Assembly: GCF_022213955.1 (NCBI RefSeq) | Contig: NZ_JAKNTW010000054.1 | Span: 1-40,596, forward strand | Direction: 5' to 3' | DNA: 40,596 nt | Origin: Dolomitihabitans soli | GTDB taxonomy: Bacteria > Actinomycetota > Actinomycetes > Streptosporangiales > Streptosporangiaceae | In this document: positions 8,187 to 16,360 of the stretch, one piece after another | Layout of the letters: each line of letters begins with the position of its first letter | Numbering within the stretch: the first letter of the stretch is position 1 | Notes under the pieces: model-generated | Database searches by the model: none | Told to the model about the DNA's origin: nothing | Seen by the model: only the letters and a program-made list of their open reading frames with translations | Translations under genes and position numbers: made by a program

Positions 8187-9127
8187 CAGTCGTATACCTC
8201 GCGATACTTCTGAACCAGGCGGGCGCTGAACCAGTTCATGACGAAGGTCATGATGAACAGCAGCGAGCCGACGGCGAAGATTGTCTTGTAGGCGATCGAC
8301 CCCACTGAGGCGTCTCCCGAGCCGGCCTGCGCGATGAAGGCCGCCATCGTGGACATCTCGTTGGTCGGGTTGAAGGTGAACACGGCCTTGAAGCCGCCCG
8401 CGATGGCCACGATCATCGTCTCGCCGATGGCCCTGGAGATGGCCAGGATGACGGCGGCGACGATGCCGGAGAAGGCGGCGGGCACCACGACCCGCACGGA
8501 GGTCAGCATCTTGGACGCCCCGAGCGCGTACGAGCCCTCACGCAGGCCGTTCGGCACCGCCGCCATGGAGTCCTCGGAGAGCGAGGCGACGATCGGGACG
8601 ATCATGACGCCGACCAGGAGACCGGCCGCGAGTGCGTTCTTCGCCTCCAGGTCCAGGAACGGGAACCAGTCACGCAGCAGCGGCGTGACGAAGGCCAGGG
8701 CGAAGAAGCCGAAGACGACCGTGGGGACGCCCGCCAGGACTTCGAGCACCGGCTTGAAGATCTTGCGGACCCGGGGGGTGGCGTACTCCGAGAGGTAGAT
8801 CGCGGCGGCCAGCCCGAGCGGCACGGCGACCACCACCGCGATCAGCGTGATCTCCAGGGTGGCCACGATGATCGGCCACACGCCGAAGTGCGCCGGGTTG
8901 AACAGCGGGCCCCATGTGGTGGAGCCGAAGAACTCGCCGAAGCTGATCTCGGAGAAGAACTCGATGGTCGGTTCGAGCAGGGCGGCCACGATGCCGATCG
9001 TGGTGGCGACCGAGATCATCGCGGCCGCCATCAGCACGACTTTGATCACGGACTCCCCGTAACGCGGGCGCGACCGCGCCAGAGACCTGCTGGTCCCCGG
9101 TGCGGTCGCTTGGTCCTGGGCGGCCAT
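8186..9127 (-). CDS. pstC: Phosphate ABC transporter, permease PstC
   Basis: 313 residues with several transmembrane segments and an EAA-type loop (GLREGSYALGASKMLTSV). The cytoplasmic N-terminus is about 30 residues. It is the second channel subunit of the PstSCAB phosphate importer. Its ATG shares one base with the pstS stop codon and its own stop shares one base with the pstA start, so the three genes are tightly coupled. Confidence 0.96.
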   Translation of the reverse strand: MAAQDQATAPGTSRSLARSRPRYGESVIKVVLMAAAMISVATTIGIVAALLEPTIEFFSEISFGEFFGSTTWGPLFNPAHFGVWPIIVATLEITLIAVVVAVPLGLAAAIYLSEYATPRVRKIFKPVLEVLAGVPTVVFGFFALAFVTPLLRDWFPFLDLEAKNALAAGLLVGVMIVPIVASLSEDSMAAVPNGLREGSYALGASKMLTSVRVVVPAAFSGIVAAVILAISRAIGETMIVAIAGGFKAVFTFNPTNEMSTMAAFIAQAGSGDASVGSIAYKTIFAVGSLLFIMTFVMNWFSARLVQKYREVYD

Positions 9128-10119
9128 CAGCCCGCCTGGCTCTTCAGGCTGGTGAGGTCGGACTTGAGCTTGGCCTCCTGCTCAGGGTTGAGCGGGATGT
9201 ACTTCGCGTCCTTGGCGATGGCGTTGATGTTCGCGACGTAGTAGTCGAGGAACGCGGCCACCTCGGGTCGCTTCAGCGACGCGGCGGACGGGTAGAGGAA
9301 CAGCGCCCGTGACAGCGGGGCGTAGGTGCCGTCCTGGGCCGTCTCGACGCTCGGCGAGACGCAGCCCTTGCCCGAGTCGATCTGTACCGCGGTGAGCTTG
9401 TCGGCGTTCTCCTCGAAGTAGGTGAAGCCGAAGTAGCCCAGCCCGCCCTTCGCGCCCTGGACACCGGTGACGATGTCGTTGTCGTTCTCGCTCGGGCTGT
9501 AGTCCTTACGGCTCGCGCCCTCCTCACCGTTGATCTCGTCGGTGAAGTAGTCGAACGTGCCGGAGTCGGTGCCGGGACCGTAGAGCTTGAGCTCCTCGGC
9601 CGGGAACTTGGCGTCGACGTCCTTCCAGGTCTTCACCTTGCCCTCGGCCGCCGGCTCCCACATCTTCTTGAGCTGGTCGGTGGTGAGGCAGGTGGCCCAG
9701 GTGTTCTCCTTGGGCACGACCACCGTGAGGGCGTCGGTCGCGACCGTCAGCTCGGAGAACTTGATGCCCTTGGTGTCGCAGATCGCCTTCTCCTCGTCCT
9801 TGATCGGACGGGAGGCGTTGGAGATATCGGTCTCGCCGTTGCAGAACTTCTCGAAGCCGCCGCCGGTGCCGGAAGTGGCGACAGGCACCTTGACCTGCGC
9901 CTGCTCCTCCCCGAACAACTCGGACGCGGCTTGAGTGAGGGGAGCGACGGTGCTGGAACCGTCGACCTTGACCTCGCCCGTAAGGGCGGAGCCCTCGGCC
10001 GGCGCGGCCGAGGAGGTGCCTTCGCTGCCGGTGCTGGGGCTACCGCCGCAGCCCGCCGCGAATGCGACCGCGAGGGCTGCCATCGCCGCCGCGCTCAGGC
10101 GGCGCTGTCCACTGGTCAC
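9127..10119 (-). CDS. pstS: Phosphate-binding lipoprotein PstS
   Basis: 330 residues. The signal peptide ends in lipobox FAAGC, followed by a Ser/Gly/Thr-rich linker. The phosphate-binding fold follows, with the signatures VDGSSTVAPL, SGTGGGFEKF and GPGTDSGTFDYF. It captures phosphate outside the membrane and passes it to PstCA. The GTG start has GGAGAAGG about ten bases upstream. A PHO-box-like repeat lies 58-79 bases upstream of the start codon, which indicates induction under phosphate limitation through PhoP. Confidence 0.97.
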   Translation of the reverse strand: MTSGQRRLSAAAMAALAVAFAAGCGGSPSTGSEGTSSAAPAEGSALTGEVKVDGSSTVAPLTQAASELFGEEQAQVKVPVATSGTGGGFEKFCNGETDISNASRPIKDEEKAICDTKGIKFSELTVATDALTVVVPKENTWATCLTTDQLKKMWEPAAEGKVKTWKDVDAKFPAEELKLYGPGTDSGTFDYFTDEINGEEGASRKDYSPSENDNDIVTGVQGAKGGLGYFGFTYFEENADKLTAVQIDSGKGCVSPSVETAQDGTYAPLSRALFLYPSAASLKRPEVAAFLDYYVANINAIAKDAKYIPLNPEQEAKLKSDLTSLKSQAG

Positions 10120-10176
10120 GGTATGTCGTCCTTCTCCGTAGTGAGGTCCATGCCGTTACACCTAGAGACAACTGGG

Positions 10177-10198
10177 TGAAAGTGAACGGCAATGAAAC
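10177..10198 (-). promoter_or_regulatory. PHO-box-like direct repeat upstream of pstS
   Basis: On the minus strand two adjoining 11-base units read GTTTCATTGCC and GTTCACTTTCA. They resemble the 11-base GTTCACC-type direct repeat units bound by PhoP in Streptomyces. A further weak unit may follow toward pstS. The same intergenic region also serves the divergent phosphatase gene. Confidence 0.6.
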
Positions 10199-10312
10199 GA
10201 GCCATGACCGAAGCTGGAAGAGGTTCACGGTGCTGTATGAATACGCTGTCAAAGTCGTCAGATGTTGGTCAGCATGGTGGGTCAAGGGCAGCCGTACGGC
10301 ATGCTGGTGGTC

Positions 10313-10786
10313 ATGAGCCACCACGTGTGCCTGGTCTGCATGGGCAACATCTGCCGCTCACCGATGGCCGAGGTCGTGCTCCGCCAGACCCTCGCCGACC
10401 ACGGCCTCGACGGGCTGGTCACGGTCGACAGCGCGGGGACCGGCGGCTGGCACCAGGGCGATCCCATGGACGAGCGGGCCGCGGCGACGCTGGCGGCGCA
10501 CGGTTACGACGGCTCCCGCCACCAGGCCAGGCAGTTCCTCGGCGACTGGTTCGCGCGGGCCGACCTGGTGCTGGCGATGGACACCGAGAACCTCCGCGCG
10601 CTGCGCCGGCTGGCTCCCGAGGGCGCCGACGTACGGCTCTTCCGCTCCTTCGACCCCGCGGCGCCGGCCGACGCGGAGGTGCCCGACCCCTACTACGGCG
10701 GCCAAGACGGGTTCGACGAGGTGTTGCGCCTGGTCAGGGCCGCCTCCGAGGGTCTGGCCAAGCACCTGGGGGAGACGCTGAGGTGA
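10313..10786 (+). CDS. Low-molecular-weight protein-tyrosine phosphatase family protein
   Basis: 157 residues, standard for the family. The phosphate loop CMGNICRSP (Cys9, Arg15) lies right at the N-terminus and the general-acid loop DPYYGG is near residue 125. ATG 10313 is chosen because family members begin a few residues before this loop; in-frame ATGs at 10262 and 10301 are less likely. The downstream ketosamine kinase starts inside its stop codon. In several bacteria this pairing marks a protein-deglycation role, with the phosphatase acting on ribulosamine 5-phosphates, so the tyrosine-phosphatase label may mislead here. Confidence 0.93.
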   Translation: MSHHVCLVCMGNICRSPMAEVVLRQTLADHGLDGLVTVDSAGTGGWHQGDPMDERAAATLAAHGYDGSRHQARQFLGDWFARADLVLAMDTENLRALRRLAPEGADVRLFRSFDPAAPADAEVPDPYYGGQDGFDEVLRLVRAASEGLAKHLGETLR

Positions 10787-11589
10787 AGATCGTCGAGGAT
10801 CTGGGCGCCTCGCACAGCTGGAGCCTGCACCGGGCCGAGCTGCCGTGCGGGCGCCGGGCCTTTGTGAAGACAGGGCTTGTTTCCCATCTGTTCACCTCCG
10901 AGGCCGCCGGTCTGCGCTGGCTCGGCGAGGCCGGGGCGGTCTCCGTCCCCGAGGTGATCGAGGTCACCGGCGACCGGCTGGTGCTCGACTGGGTCGAGAC
11001 GGGCGACGCCACCGCCGCGGTCGCCGAGCAGTTCGGCCACGAGCTGGCCCGGCTGCACGGCTCGGGCGCCGACGGCTTCGGCGCGCCCTGGCCCGGCTTC
11101 ATCGCCGAGCTGCCCATGGACAACGCGCCGGCCGCCGACTGGCCCGAGTTCTACGCCAGCCGCCGCCTGCTGCCCTTCGTCCGGCGGGCCCGCGACGAAG
11201 GCCAGCTCACGGCCGCCGACGCCGCACTCCTCGACGAGGTCGTCGAGAACCTCCCCGCCCTCGCCGGACCTGCGGAGCCGCCCGCCAGGATCCACGGCGA
11301 CCTGTGGAGCGGCAACCTGCTGTGGACGCCCGGCCAGGTGGTGCTCATCGACCCGGCCGCGCACGGCGGCCACCGAGAGACCGACCTCGCCATGCTCGCC
11401 CTCTTCGGCGCTCCGCACCTGGGCGCCATCCTCGCCGCCTACCGCGACACGGCCCCGCTCGCCGACGGCTGGCGGGCCCGCGTCCCCCTGCACCAGCTCC
11501 ACCCCCTCCTCGTGCACGTCTGCCTGTACGGCGAGGCCTACCGCGGCAGCCTCCTCACCGCCGCGGCGGGCGCACTCGAACTGGCCTGA
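10783..11589 (+). CDS. Fructosamine/ribulosamine-3-kinase family protein
   Basis: 268 residues of the FN3K/aminoglycoside-kinase fold. Catalytic loop RIHGDLWSGNLLW is near residue 170 and the metal-binding segment LIDPAAHGGHRETDLAM follows. Family enzymes phosphorylate C3 of sugars attached to amines, which makes the adduct unstable and frees the amine, so they repair glycated proteins or metabolites. GTG 10783 overlaps the phosphatase stop (GTGA), showing translational coupling. Most characterised bacterial members prefer ribulosamines or erythrulosamines; the substrate here is inferred from that. Confidence 0.93.
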   Translation: MKIVEDLGASHSWSLHRAELPCGRRAFVKTGLVSHLFTSEAAGLRWLGEAGAVSVPEVIEVTGDRLVLDWVETGDATAAVAEQFGHELARLHGSGADGFGAPWPGFIAELPMDNAPAADWPEFYASRRLLPFVRRARDEGQLTAADAALLDEVVENLPALAGPAEPPARIHGDLWSGNLLWTPGQVVLIDPAAHGGHRETDLAMLALFGAPHLGAILAAYRDTAPLADGWRARVPLHQLHPLLVHVCLYGEAYRGSLLTAAAGALELA

Positions 11590-11736
11590 CCCCGGCCCCA
11601 TGCCAGTCGGTCGGCCCCGCTCTGGTCTACCCGAGCTGACCTGATCCCGGCGTGTCCCCTGGTCGGCGCCGTACTTCCGCGTGGGGTGCGGCGTGGAAGC
11701 ACGCGAGCGACTCCAGTGCGGCCGGCCCTGTCGCGG

Positions 11737-12621
11737 TCAGGGCGTCGGGACGGTGGCCTGGGCGGACTCCATCAGGGCCAGGTAGCCGTCCTCCAGGGTC
11801 GGCTCGGCCGGTTCGGCGTTCGCGGCCGGCCGGGTGAGGGAGACCATCCGGTAACGCATCCCCGCTCCCTCGGGGAGTGCGGCCACGATGCGCCCCTGGG
11901 CGGGCGCCGGGCCGGCGGTGGACACCGTCCACACCCGGCGGTCGGCGAACGCGACCAGTTCCCCGACCCCGCCGCGGAACAGCAGCCGCCCTTTCGCCAG
12001 CACCGCCAGGGAGCGGCAGGTCTGGGCCACGTCGTCGACGATGTGGGTGCTGAGCAGGACCGTGCGGTCCCCGGCGAGCTGGGAGAGCAGGGTGCGGAAC
12101 CGGATGCGTTCCTCGGGGTCCAGACCGGTCGTCGGCTCGTCCACGATCAGCAGGCGGGGGTCGGCGAGCAGCGCCTGGGCGATGCCGACCCGGCGCAGCA
12201 TGCCGCCGGAGAACCCCTTGAGCTTGCGGTCGGCCTGCTCGGTGAGCGCGACCACCTCCAGCAGTTCGCCGATCCTGCGCCGCCGTGCCGACCGGGAGTC
12301 GAGCCCCTTGAGCAGGGCGATGTAGTCGAGGAAACGCCGGGCGGTCAGGTCCGGGTACACCCCCACGTCCTGCGGGAGATAGCCGAGCGCCCGCAGTACG
12401 GCGAGCCGTCCGTCGGTGGTCGTGATGTCATGGCCGCCGATGCGCACGCTTCCCGAGGTGGGCCGGAGCAACCCGGCCATGATCCGCATGAGGGTCGTCT
12501 TGCCCGCTCCGTTGGAGCCGAGCAGGCCGTACATGCCGGTCGGGACGTCGAGGTCGAGGCCGTCGAGGGCGTGCACGCCGCCTTTGTAGGTCTTGGTCAG
12601 CTGGGAGATCTCGATGCGCAT
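11737..12621 (-). CDS. ABC transporter ATP-binding protein
   Basis: About 294 residues. It has Walker A (GSNGAGKTTLMRI), a signature motif (FSGGMLRRVGIA), Walker B (LLIVDEPTTGLD) and an H-loop (LLSTHIVDD). A C-terminal extension of about 80 residues follows, as in ATPases of drug or peptide exporters. ATG 12621 lies one base after the stop of the upstream permease; GTG 12633 is an alternative. It is the last gene of an operon that starts with an ECF sigma factor, and is presumably the motor for the three membrane proteins encoded before it. The substrate is unknown. Confidence 0.94.
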   Translation of the reverse strand: MRIEISQLTKTYKGGVHALDGLDLDVPTGMYGLLGSNGAGKTTLMRIMAGLLRPTSGSVRIGGHDITTTDGRLAVLRALGYLPQDVGVYPDLTARRFLDYIALLKGLDSRSARRRRIGELLEVVALTEQADRKLKGFSGGMLRRVGIAQALLADPRLLIVDEPTTGLDPEERIRFRTLLSQLAGDRTVLLSTHIVDDVAQTCRSLAVLAKGRLLFRGGVGELVAFADRRVWTVSTAGPAPAQGRIVAALPEGAGMRYRMVSLTRPAANAEPAEPTLEDGYLALMESAQATVPTP

Positions 12622-12622
12622 G

Positions 12623-13411
12623 TCAGGACTCACTTCGGATGGCGTGCAGGCGGGCGGCGGAGAGCAGGGCCACGGCGAGCGCGACCATCACGCCCATCCA
12701 CAGCCAGGCGACGGCGGGCGAGAACGCGGGGCGCAGGAAGTCGAGCGCCGCCTCCGGCTCGCCCTCGTACAGGGCCAGCCGCTCCTGCAGGAAGAACCCG
12801 TATGACGCGTAGTCGCCGGTCGCCGAGAAGATCGTGCGTGACAGGGTCGGCATCATGGTCGCCGGGATGAGGTTCCCCCAGAACCAATAGATCACGAACA
12901 GCACCCGGAACAGCATCGGCGGCACCAGCAGCGGCCCGATGAGCGCGAGCGCGCCGAGGTAGATCAGGCCGGGGAGCATGGAGGTCAGGAAGACCACCGC
13001 GGACCAGCCGAGCGCGGCGGGCTTCCCCTCGGTCACCGTGTAGACGACGGCACGCCCGAAGTAGACGAGGGCGAGCGGTACGGCGGTGGCCGCGCAGACG
13101 CCCACATACTTGCCGATCAGGCGGCCGGTCCGGCCGGCCGGAGTGCTGTCCAGGACCGCGTCGACGCCGAGCCGCCGATCCCTGACGAGCCGGTCGGCGA
13201 CCATGCACCCATAGACGATCGGCAGCAGAGTCATGATCAGCTTGGCTGCGGTGGTCATGGCCGCCTTGACGAGGTCGGCGTCCCTGAAGCCCAGATCTAG
13301 CGTCAGGTACGGGAGCGTGGCGACGAGCACCGCGAAGACCAGGCCGTACACGATCCACAGGGACGGGCGGCGGATCTGCATCAGAAACTCGTAGCGCAGA
13401 GTGGCGGTCAT
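12623..13411 (-). CDS. ABC-2-type transporter membrane protein
   Basis: 262 residues with about six hydrophobic segments. The N-terminus (LRYEFLMQIRRPSLWIVYG) is typical of ABC-2 permeases, with a short amphipathic stretch before the first membrane span. Its start overlaps the preceding gene by four bases (ATGA) and its stop precedes the ATPase start by one base. It probably forms the pore with the neighbouring membrane proteins. The substrate is unknown. Confidence 0.86.
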   Translation of the reverse strand: MTATLRYEFLMQIRRPSLWIVYGLVFAVLVATLPYLTLDLGFRDADLVKAAMTTAAKLIMTLLPIVYGCMVADRLVRDRRLGVDAVLDSTPAGRTGRLIGKYVGVCAATAVPLALVYFGRAVVYTVTEGKPAALGWSAVVFLTSMLPGLIYLGALALIGPLLVPPMLFRVLFVIYWFWGNLIPATMMPTLSRTIFSATGDYASYGFFLQERLALYEGEPEAALDFLRPAFSPAVAWLWMGVMVALAVALLSAARLHAIRSES

Positions 13412-14100
13412 TCTGGTTCACCTTCGAGGACGCGTTCGGGGTCGTGGAGCAGGAACCAGGCGGCGAGGACGAGCAGCAGGGCGGTGGCGAGCAGGGTCAG
13501 CCGATTGCCCGCCCAGCCTTCGGAGGCGGCGCCGCGGGTGGTGGCGAACAGGTAGAGCAGTCGGGACACGACGTTCTCCTGCAGAGGGCCGGCGACGACC
13601 TGTTCGAGCGTCCAGACGAAGGCGACCACCGAGCCGGCGGCGGCGCTGTTCCGGAGCGCTACGGCTGCGAGAAGTCCCAGGCCGCTCAGCCACAGCAGTG
13701 GGGAAAGCCAGACGAGTTGGCCGGCCGGCCCGCCGTACGCGGGGTTCCACCAGCCACTGGACGCGAGCGGCGCGGTGACGGCGAGGGCGCACAGGGCGCA
13801 CCAGCCGATCGACACCGCCAGGCGGCGGAGCAGGACAGGGCGGTATCCGCCGGACAGGGTGAGCCGCAGCTCCACGGTCGGGTCGCGGCTCGGCAGCGAA
13901 GCCGCCGCCATTCCGGCCAGGAGTGGAAATCCGGCCTCCACCAGGATCATCAGGAACATCACCGTCCTCGCGTCGGGTGAGCCGAGCAACGGGTCGAACA
14001 AGATGAGGAGCACGATGAGGACGGCGAGAGCCGGGGGCCCCAGCAGCGCGGGGAGGCCTGCCAGCCGTACCTCGTGTGCCCAGAGAGCGATGGGCTTCAC
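13408..14100 (-). CDS. Multi-pass membrane protein of the sigma-factor/ABC operon
   Basis: 230 residues with about six hydrophobic segments and no soluble domain. I do not recognise a specific family. Its size, topology and gene order suggest an ABC-2-type permease subunit. GTG 14100 overlaps the preceding stop (GTGA), and its own stop overlaps the next start, so it sits in an unbroken chain of overlapping genes. Confidence 0.8.
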   Translation of the reverse strand: MKPIALWAHEVRLAGLPALLGPPALAVLIVLLILFDPLLGSPDARTVMFLMILVEAGFPLLAGMAAASLPSRDPTVELRLTLSGGYRPVLLRRLAVSIGWCALCALAVTAPLASSGWWNPAYGGPAGQLVWLSPLLWLSGLGLLAAVALRNSAAAGSVVAFVWTLEQVVAGPLQENVVSRLLYLFATTRGAASEGWAGNRLTLLATALLLVLAAWFLLHDPERVLEGEPE

Positions 14101-14864
14101 GACGGGTGAGTAGCGCGCGTCCGCCGGACGGGTTCACCGCCGCCCGCGAGAATGAGGGCGGCGACGGTGAGCACGACCGCGAGGCCGAAGGTGAGAGGGC
14201 CGTTCTCCCACCTCGTCGGCCCGTCGGCGATCCGCAGGTCGAGGTGGGCGAGGAGGGGCAGGCTCCACACCGCGAGCGTGACGCCGATCGCCGCTTCGGG
14301 ATTCCACCAGACCGAGAACAGCAGGCTGAGAGCCGAGAGCAGCGCCATCGGGCCGAGCCATGCGACGACCAGGGTGGTCAGGCCGGCGGAGGTCGCGCCC
14401 GTCACGGTGAGCGCCGCCGAGGCGAGCAGGGTCAGGGCCAGGTCGTAGCCGAAGACCAGGGTGACCCGGGCGAGCAGGATGACCCGGGGCGAGGTCGGGG
14501 TGGCCGCGACGAGCTCGAAGGCCGGATCGTGCTCGGGACCGTACAGGCCCGCCACGCCGATCCCGGCGATCAGGGGAGCGGCCAGAGCCAGCAGGGTCTC
14601 GGCGATGTCGCCTCCGATCATGACGAACACCACGATCAGCGCCATGACCGCGAACGACGCCGTCCAGAGCGCCGGATGCAGCAACCGGGCCTCCATCACG
14701 AGCAGCGCCCAGGCCCGTCGCGGCGAAGACGCGGAGTGCGCCGCCACGTCGCCGAGGCCGCCGTCCAGGGCGGAGGAGAGTAGGGCTGCCCGCACGATCT
14801 CGGGTGGCGGAGGGGGCGGTGGCACACCCTCCCGGAGTCCATGGAGTTCAGGCCATTCGTTCAT
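14097..14864 (-). CDS. Membrane protein following the ECF sigma factor, possible sensor or permease
   Basis: 255 residues. A cytoplasmic N-terminus of ~55 residues contains a seven-proline run (GVPPPPPPPEIVRAAL), followed by about six hydrophobic segments. It starts 17 bases inside the sigma gene. That is the position usually held by an anti-sigma factor, yet no HxxxCxxC zinc-finger motif is present. It could be a permease subunit, or its N-terminal tail could contact the sigma factor. Function is inferred only from position. Confidence 0.78.
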   Translation of the reverse strand: MNEWPELHGLREGVPPPPPPPEIVRAALLSSALDGGLGDVAAHSASSPRRAWALLVMEARLLHPALWTASFAVMALIVVFVMIGGDIAETLLALAAPLIAGIGVAGLYGPEHDPAFELVAATPTSPRVILLARVTLVFGYDLALTLLASAALTVTGATSAGLTTLVVAWLGPMALLSALSLLFSVWWNPEAAIGVTLAVWSLPLLAHLDLRIADGPTRWENGPLTFGLAVVLTVAALILAGGGEPVRRTRATHPS

Positions 14865-15435
14865 CGAGACACCCCCTCAGGGTCGCGCGCGCGTGATGAA
14901 GCCGGCTCTTCACCGTGCCGACCGGGATGCCGAGCACCTCGGCGATCTCCTGATGGCTCAGATCGTCGAGGAACGAGAGCACGACGACCTCCCGTTGCGC
15001 CATCGGCAACCGGGCCAGCGCCGCCTGCACCCGATCCCCGCCCACGGCCAGCTCCTCCGGCCCCGCCACGAGATCGGCCCGCTCGTACGGCTCGGCCGCC
15101 GGCGGAGGAGGTACGGCGCGCAGTCTGTTGTGGGCCTGCCTGCGAGCCACGCCGAACAGCCAGGTGCTCACGCTGGAGCGGCTCTGGAACGTGGCCGCCG
15201 AACGCCACACCGCCAGCAGCGTGTCCTGCAGGATCTCCTCGGCCGTGCCCCGGTCTCCGGCGAGCCGGTAGAGGAAGGCGAACAGCGGGCCGGCGTAGCG
15301 CTCGTACAGCTCGGCCAACGCGGTGGTCTCCCCGTCCGCGATCCGGGCGAGAACACGCGTGTCCTCCGTCCCGGCACGCGAACGGCGCTCAGCGTCACCG
15401 GGCCGGCACGGCGTCTCCTCGTCTCGCGGGCCCAT
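14848..15435 (-). CDS. ECF-family RNA polymerase sigma factor
   Basis: 195 residues. Region 2 is seen in ALAELYERYAGPLFAFLYR and EEILQDTLLAVWR with STWLFGVARRQAHNRLR. Region 4 is in LPMAQREVVVLSFL, followed by HQEIAEVLGIPVGTVKSRLH. The ~25-residue N-terminal tail is charged and variable. It heads an operon of three membrane proteins and an ABC ATPase, all overlapping or nearly so. The likely role is switching on the transporter and itself in response to an envelope signal. No Shine-Dalgarno sequence precedes the ATG. An operator-like element lies 35-67 bases upstream. Confidence 0.92.
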   Translation of the reverse strand: MGPRDEETPCRPGDAERRSRAGTEDTRVLARIADGETTALAELYERYAGPLFAFLYRLAGDRGTAEEILQDTLLAVWRSAATFQSRSSVSTWLFGVARRQAHNRLRAVPPPPAAEPYERADLVAGPEELAVGGDRVQAALARLPMAQREVVVLSFLDDLSHQEIAEVLGIPVGTVKSRLHHARATLRGCLDERMA

Positions 15436-15469
15436 CGGACGTAGGTAGCGCGGGGACCGGTCCGAGGTT

Positions 15470-15502
15470 CACCGGTGATACGGCTGATACGGCGAACCGG
15501 TG
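15470..15502. promoter_or_regulatory. Operator-like composite repeat upstream of the ECF sigma gene
   Basis: The inverted arms CACCGG (15470-15475) and CCGGTG (15497-15502) enclose two perfect tandem copies of TGATACGGC (15476-15484 and 15485-15493) plus GAA. A 10-bp palindrome GGACCGGTCC (15454-15463) lies between this element and the sigma start codon. The position suits a promoter-proximal control site. Confidence 0.5.
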
Positions 15503-15508
15503 GACGCG

Positions 15509-16312
15509 TTAGACGGGAAGGGTCAGCGGGCCGCCGCCGAGGCGGTGCAGGACCTCGCTGTGCAGCGCGCCGTTGGTGCACACCAGGCTGCCGCCGTCGA
15601 GGCCGGGAACGCCTGACAGATCGGTCCAGACGCCGCCGGCCTCCTCGACGATCACGGTCAGCGCCGCCATGTCCCACGGGGACAGTTCGGGCTCGGCGGA
15701 CACGTCGGCCGCGCCCTCGGCCACCAGCACGTGCGACCAGAAGTCGCCGTAGGCGCGGGTCCGCCAGCACGCGCGGGTCAGGTCCAGGAATGCGTCAAGC
15801 CGGCCGGCCTTCTCCCATTCTTCGAGGTCGGAGTAGGAGAAGGAGGCGTCCTCCAGCTTGCCGACCGAGGAGACGCGGCACCGGGTGGCTTTGGTGAGGC
15901 TGCGGCCGGCCCACGCGCCGCCGTCCCGGGCCGCCCACCACCGCCGGCCCAGCGCGGGGGCCGACACCACGCCGACCACCGCCCGCCCCTGGTCCATCAG
16001 GGCGATCAAGGTGGCCCAGACGGGGACTCCCCGCACGTAGTTCTTGGTGCCGTCGATGGGATCGATGATCCACGACCGCGCGCCGTACCCGGTGGTGCCG
16101 AACTCCTCTCCCACCACGGCGTCACGTGGCCGCGCGCGCCGGAGCGAGCCGCGGATCGCCTCCTCCACGGCCTCGTCGGCGTCGCTCACCGGAGTGAGGT
16201 CGGGCTTGGTCTCGACCCGCAGGTCGACCGCCTTGAACCGGCGCATCGTCAGATCGTCGGCGGCGTCCGCCATGACGTGCGCGAGGCGCAGATCGTCGCT
16301 ATATCCCGTCAC
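15509..16312 (-). CDS. hisN: Histidinol-phosphatase of the inositol monophosphatase family
   Basis: 267 residues. Metal-binding motifs of the IMPase superfamily are clear: GEEFG, then DPIDGTKNYVRG, and the C-terminal SPWDMAALTVIVEEAGG. Overall it resembles the actinobacterial HisN, which dephosphorylates histidinol phosphate in histidine synthesis; inositol-phosphate or another sugar-phosphate substrate cannot be excluded. GTG 16312 has no clear ribosome-binding site. It lies downstream of aroA and rsgA on the same strand, 48 bases after the rsgA stop. Confidence 0.88.
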   Translation of the reverse strand: MTGYSDDLRLAHVMADAADDLTMRRFKAVDLRVETKPDLTPVSDADEAVEEAIRGSLRRARPRDAVVGEEFGTTGYGARSWIIDPIDGTKNYVRGVPVWATLIALMDQGRAVVGVVSAPALGRRWWAARDGGAWAGRSLTKATRCRVSSVGKLEDASFSYSDLEEWEKAGRLDAFLDLTRACWRTRAYGDFWSHVLVAEGAADVSAEPELSPWDMAALTVIVEEAGGVWTDLSGVPGLDGGSLVCTNGALHSEVLHRLGGGPLTLPV

Positions 16313-16360
16313 GGGGGGAAACGCTATCGCGTCGAGGGGTGGTCGCCGGGTGGCGGGGAT

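Noticed and set aside
6537-8213. Long plus-strand open frame opposite pstA and pstB
   Set aside because: It is a high-GC antisense frame of clearly identified pst genes and shows only charged low-complexity sequence.
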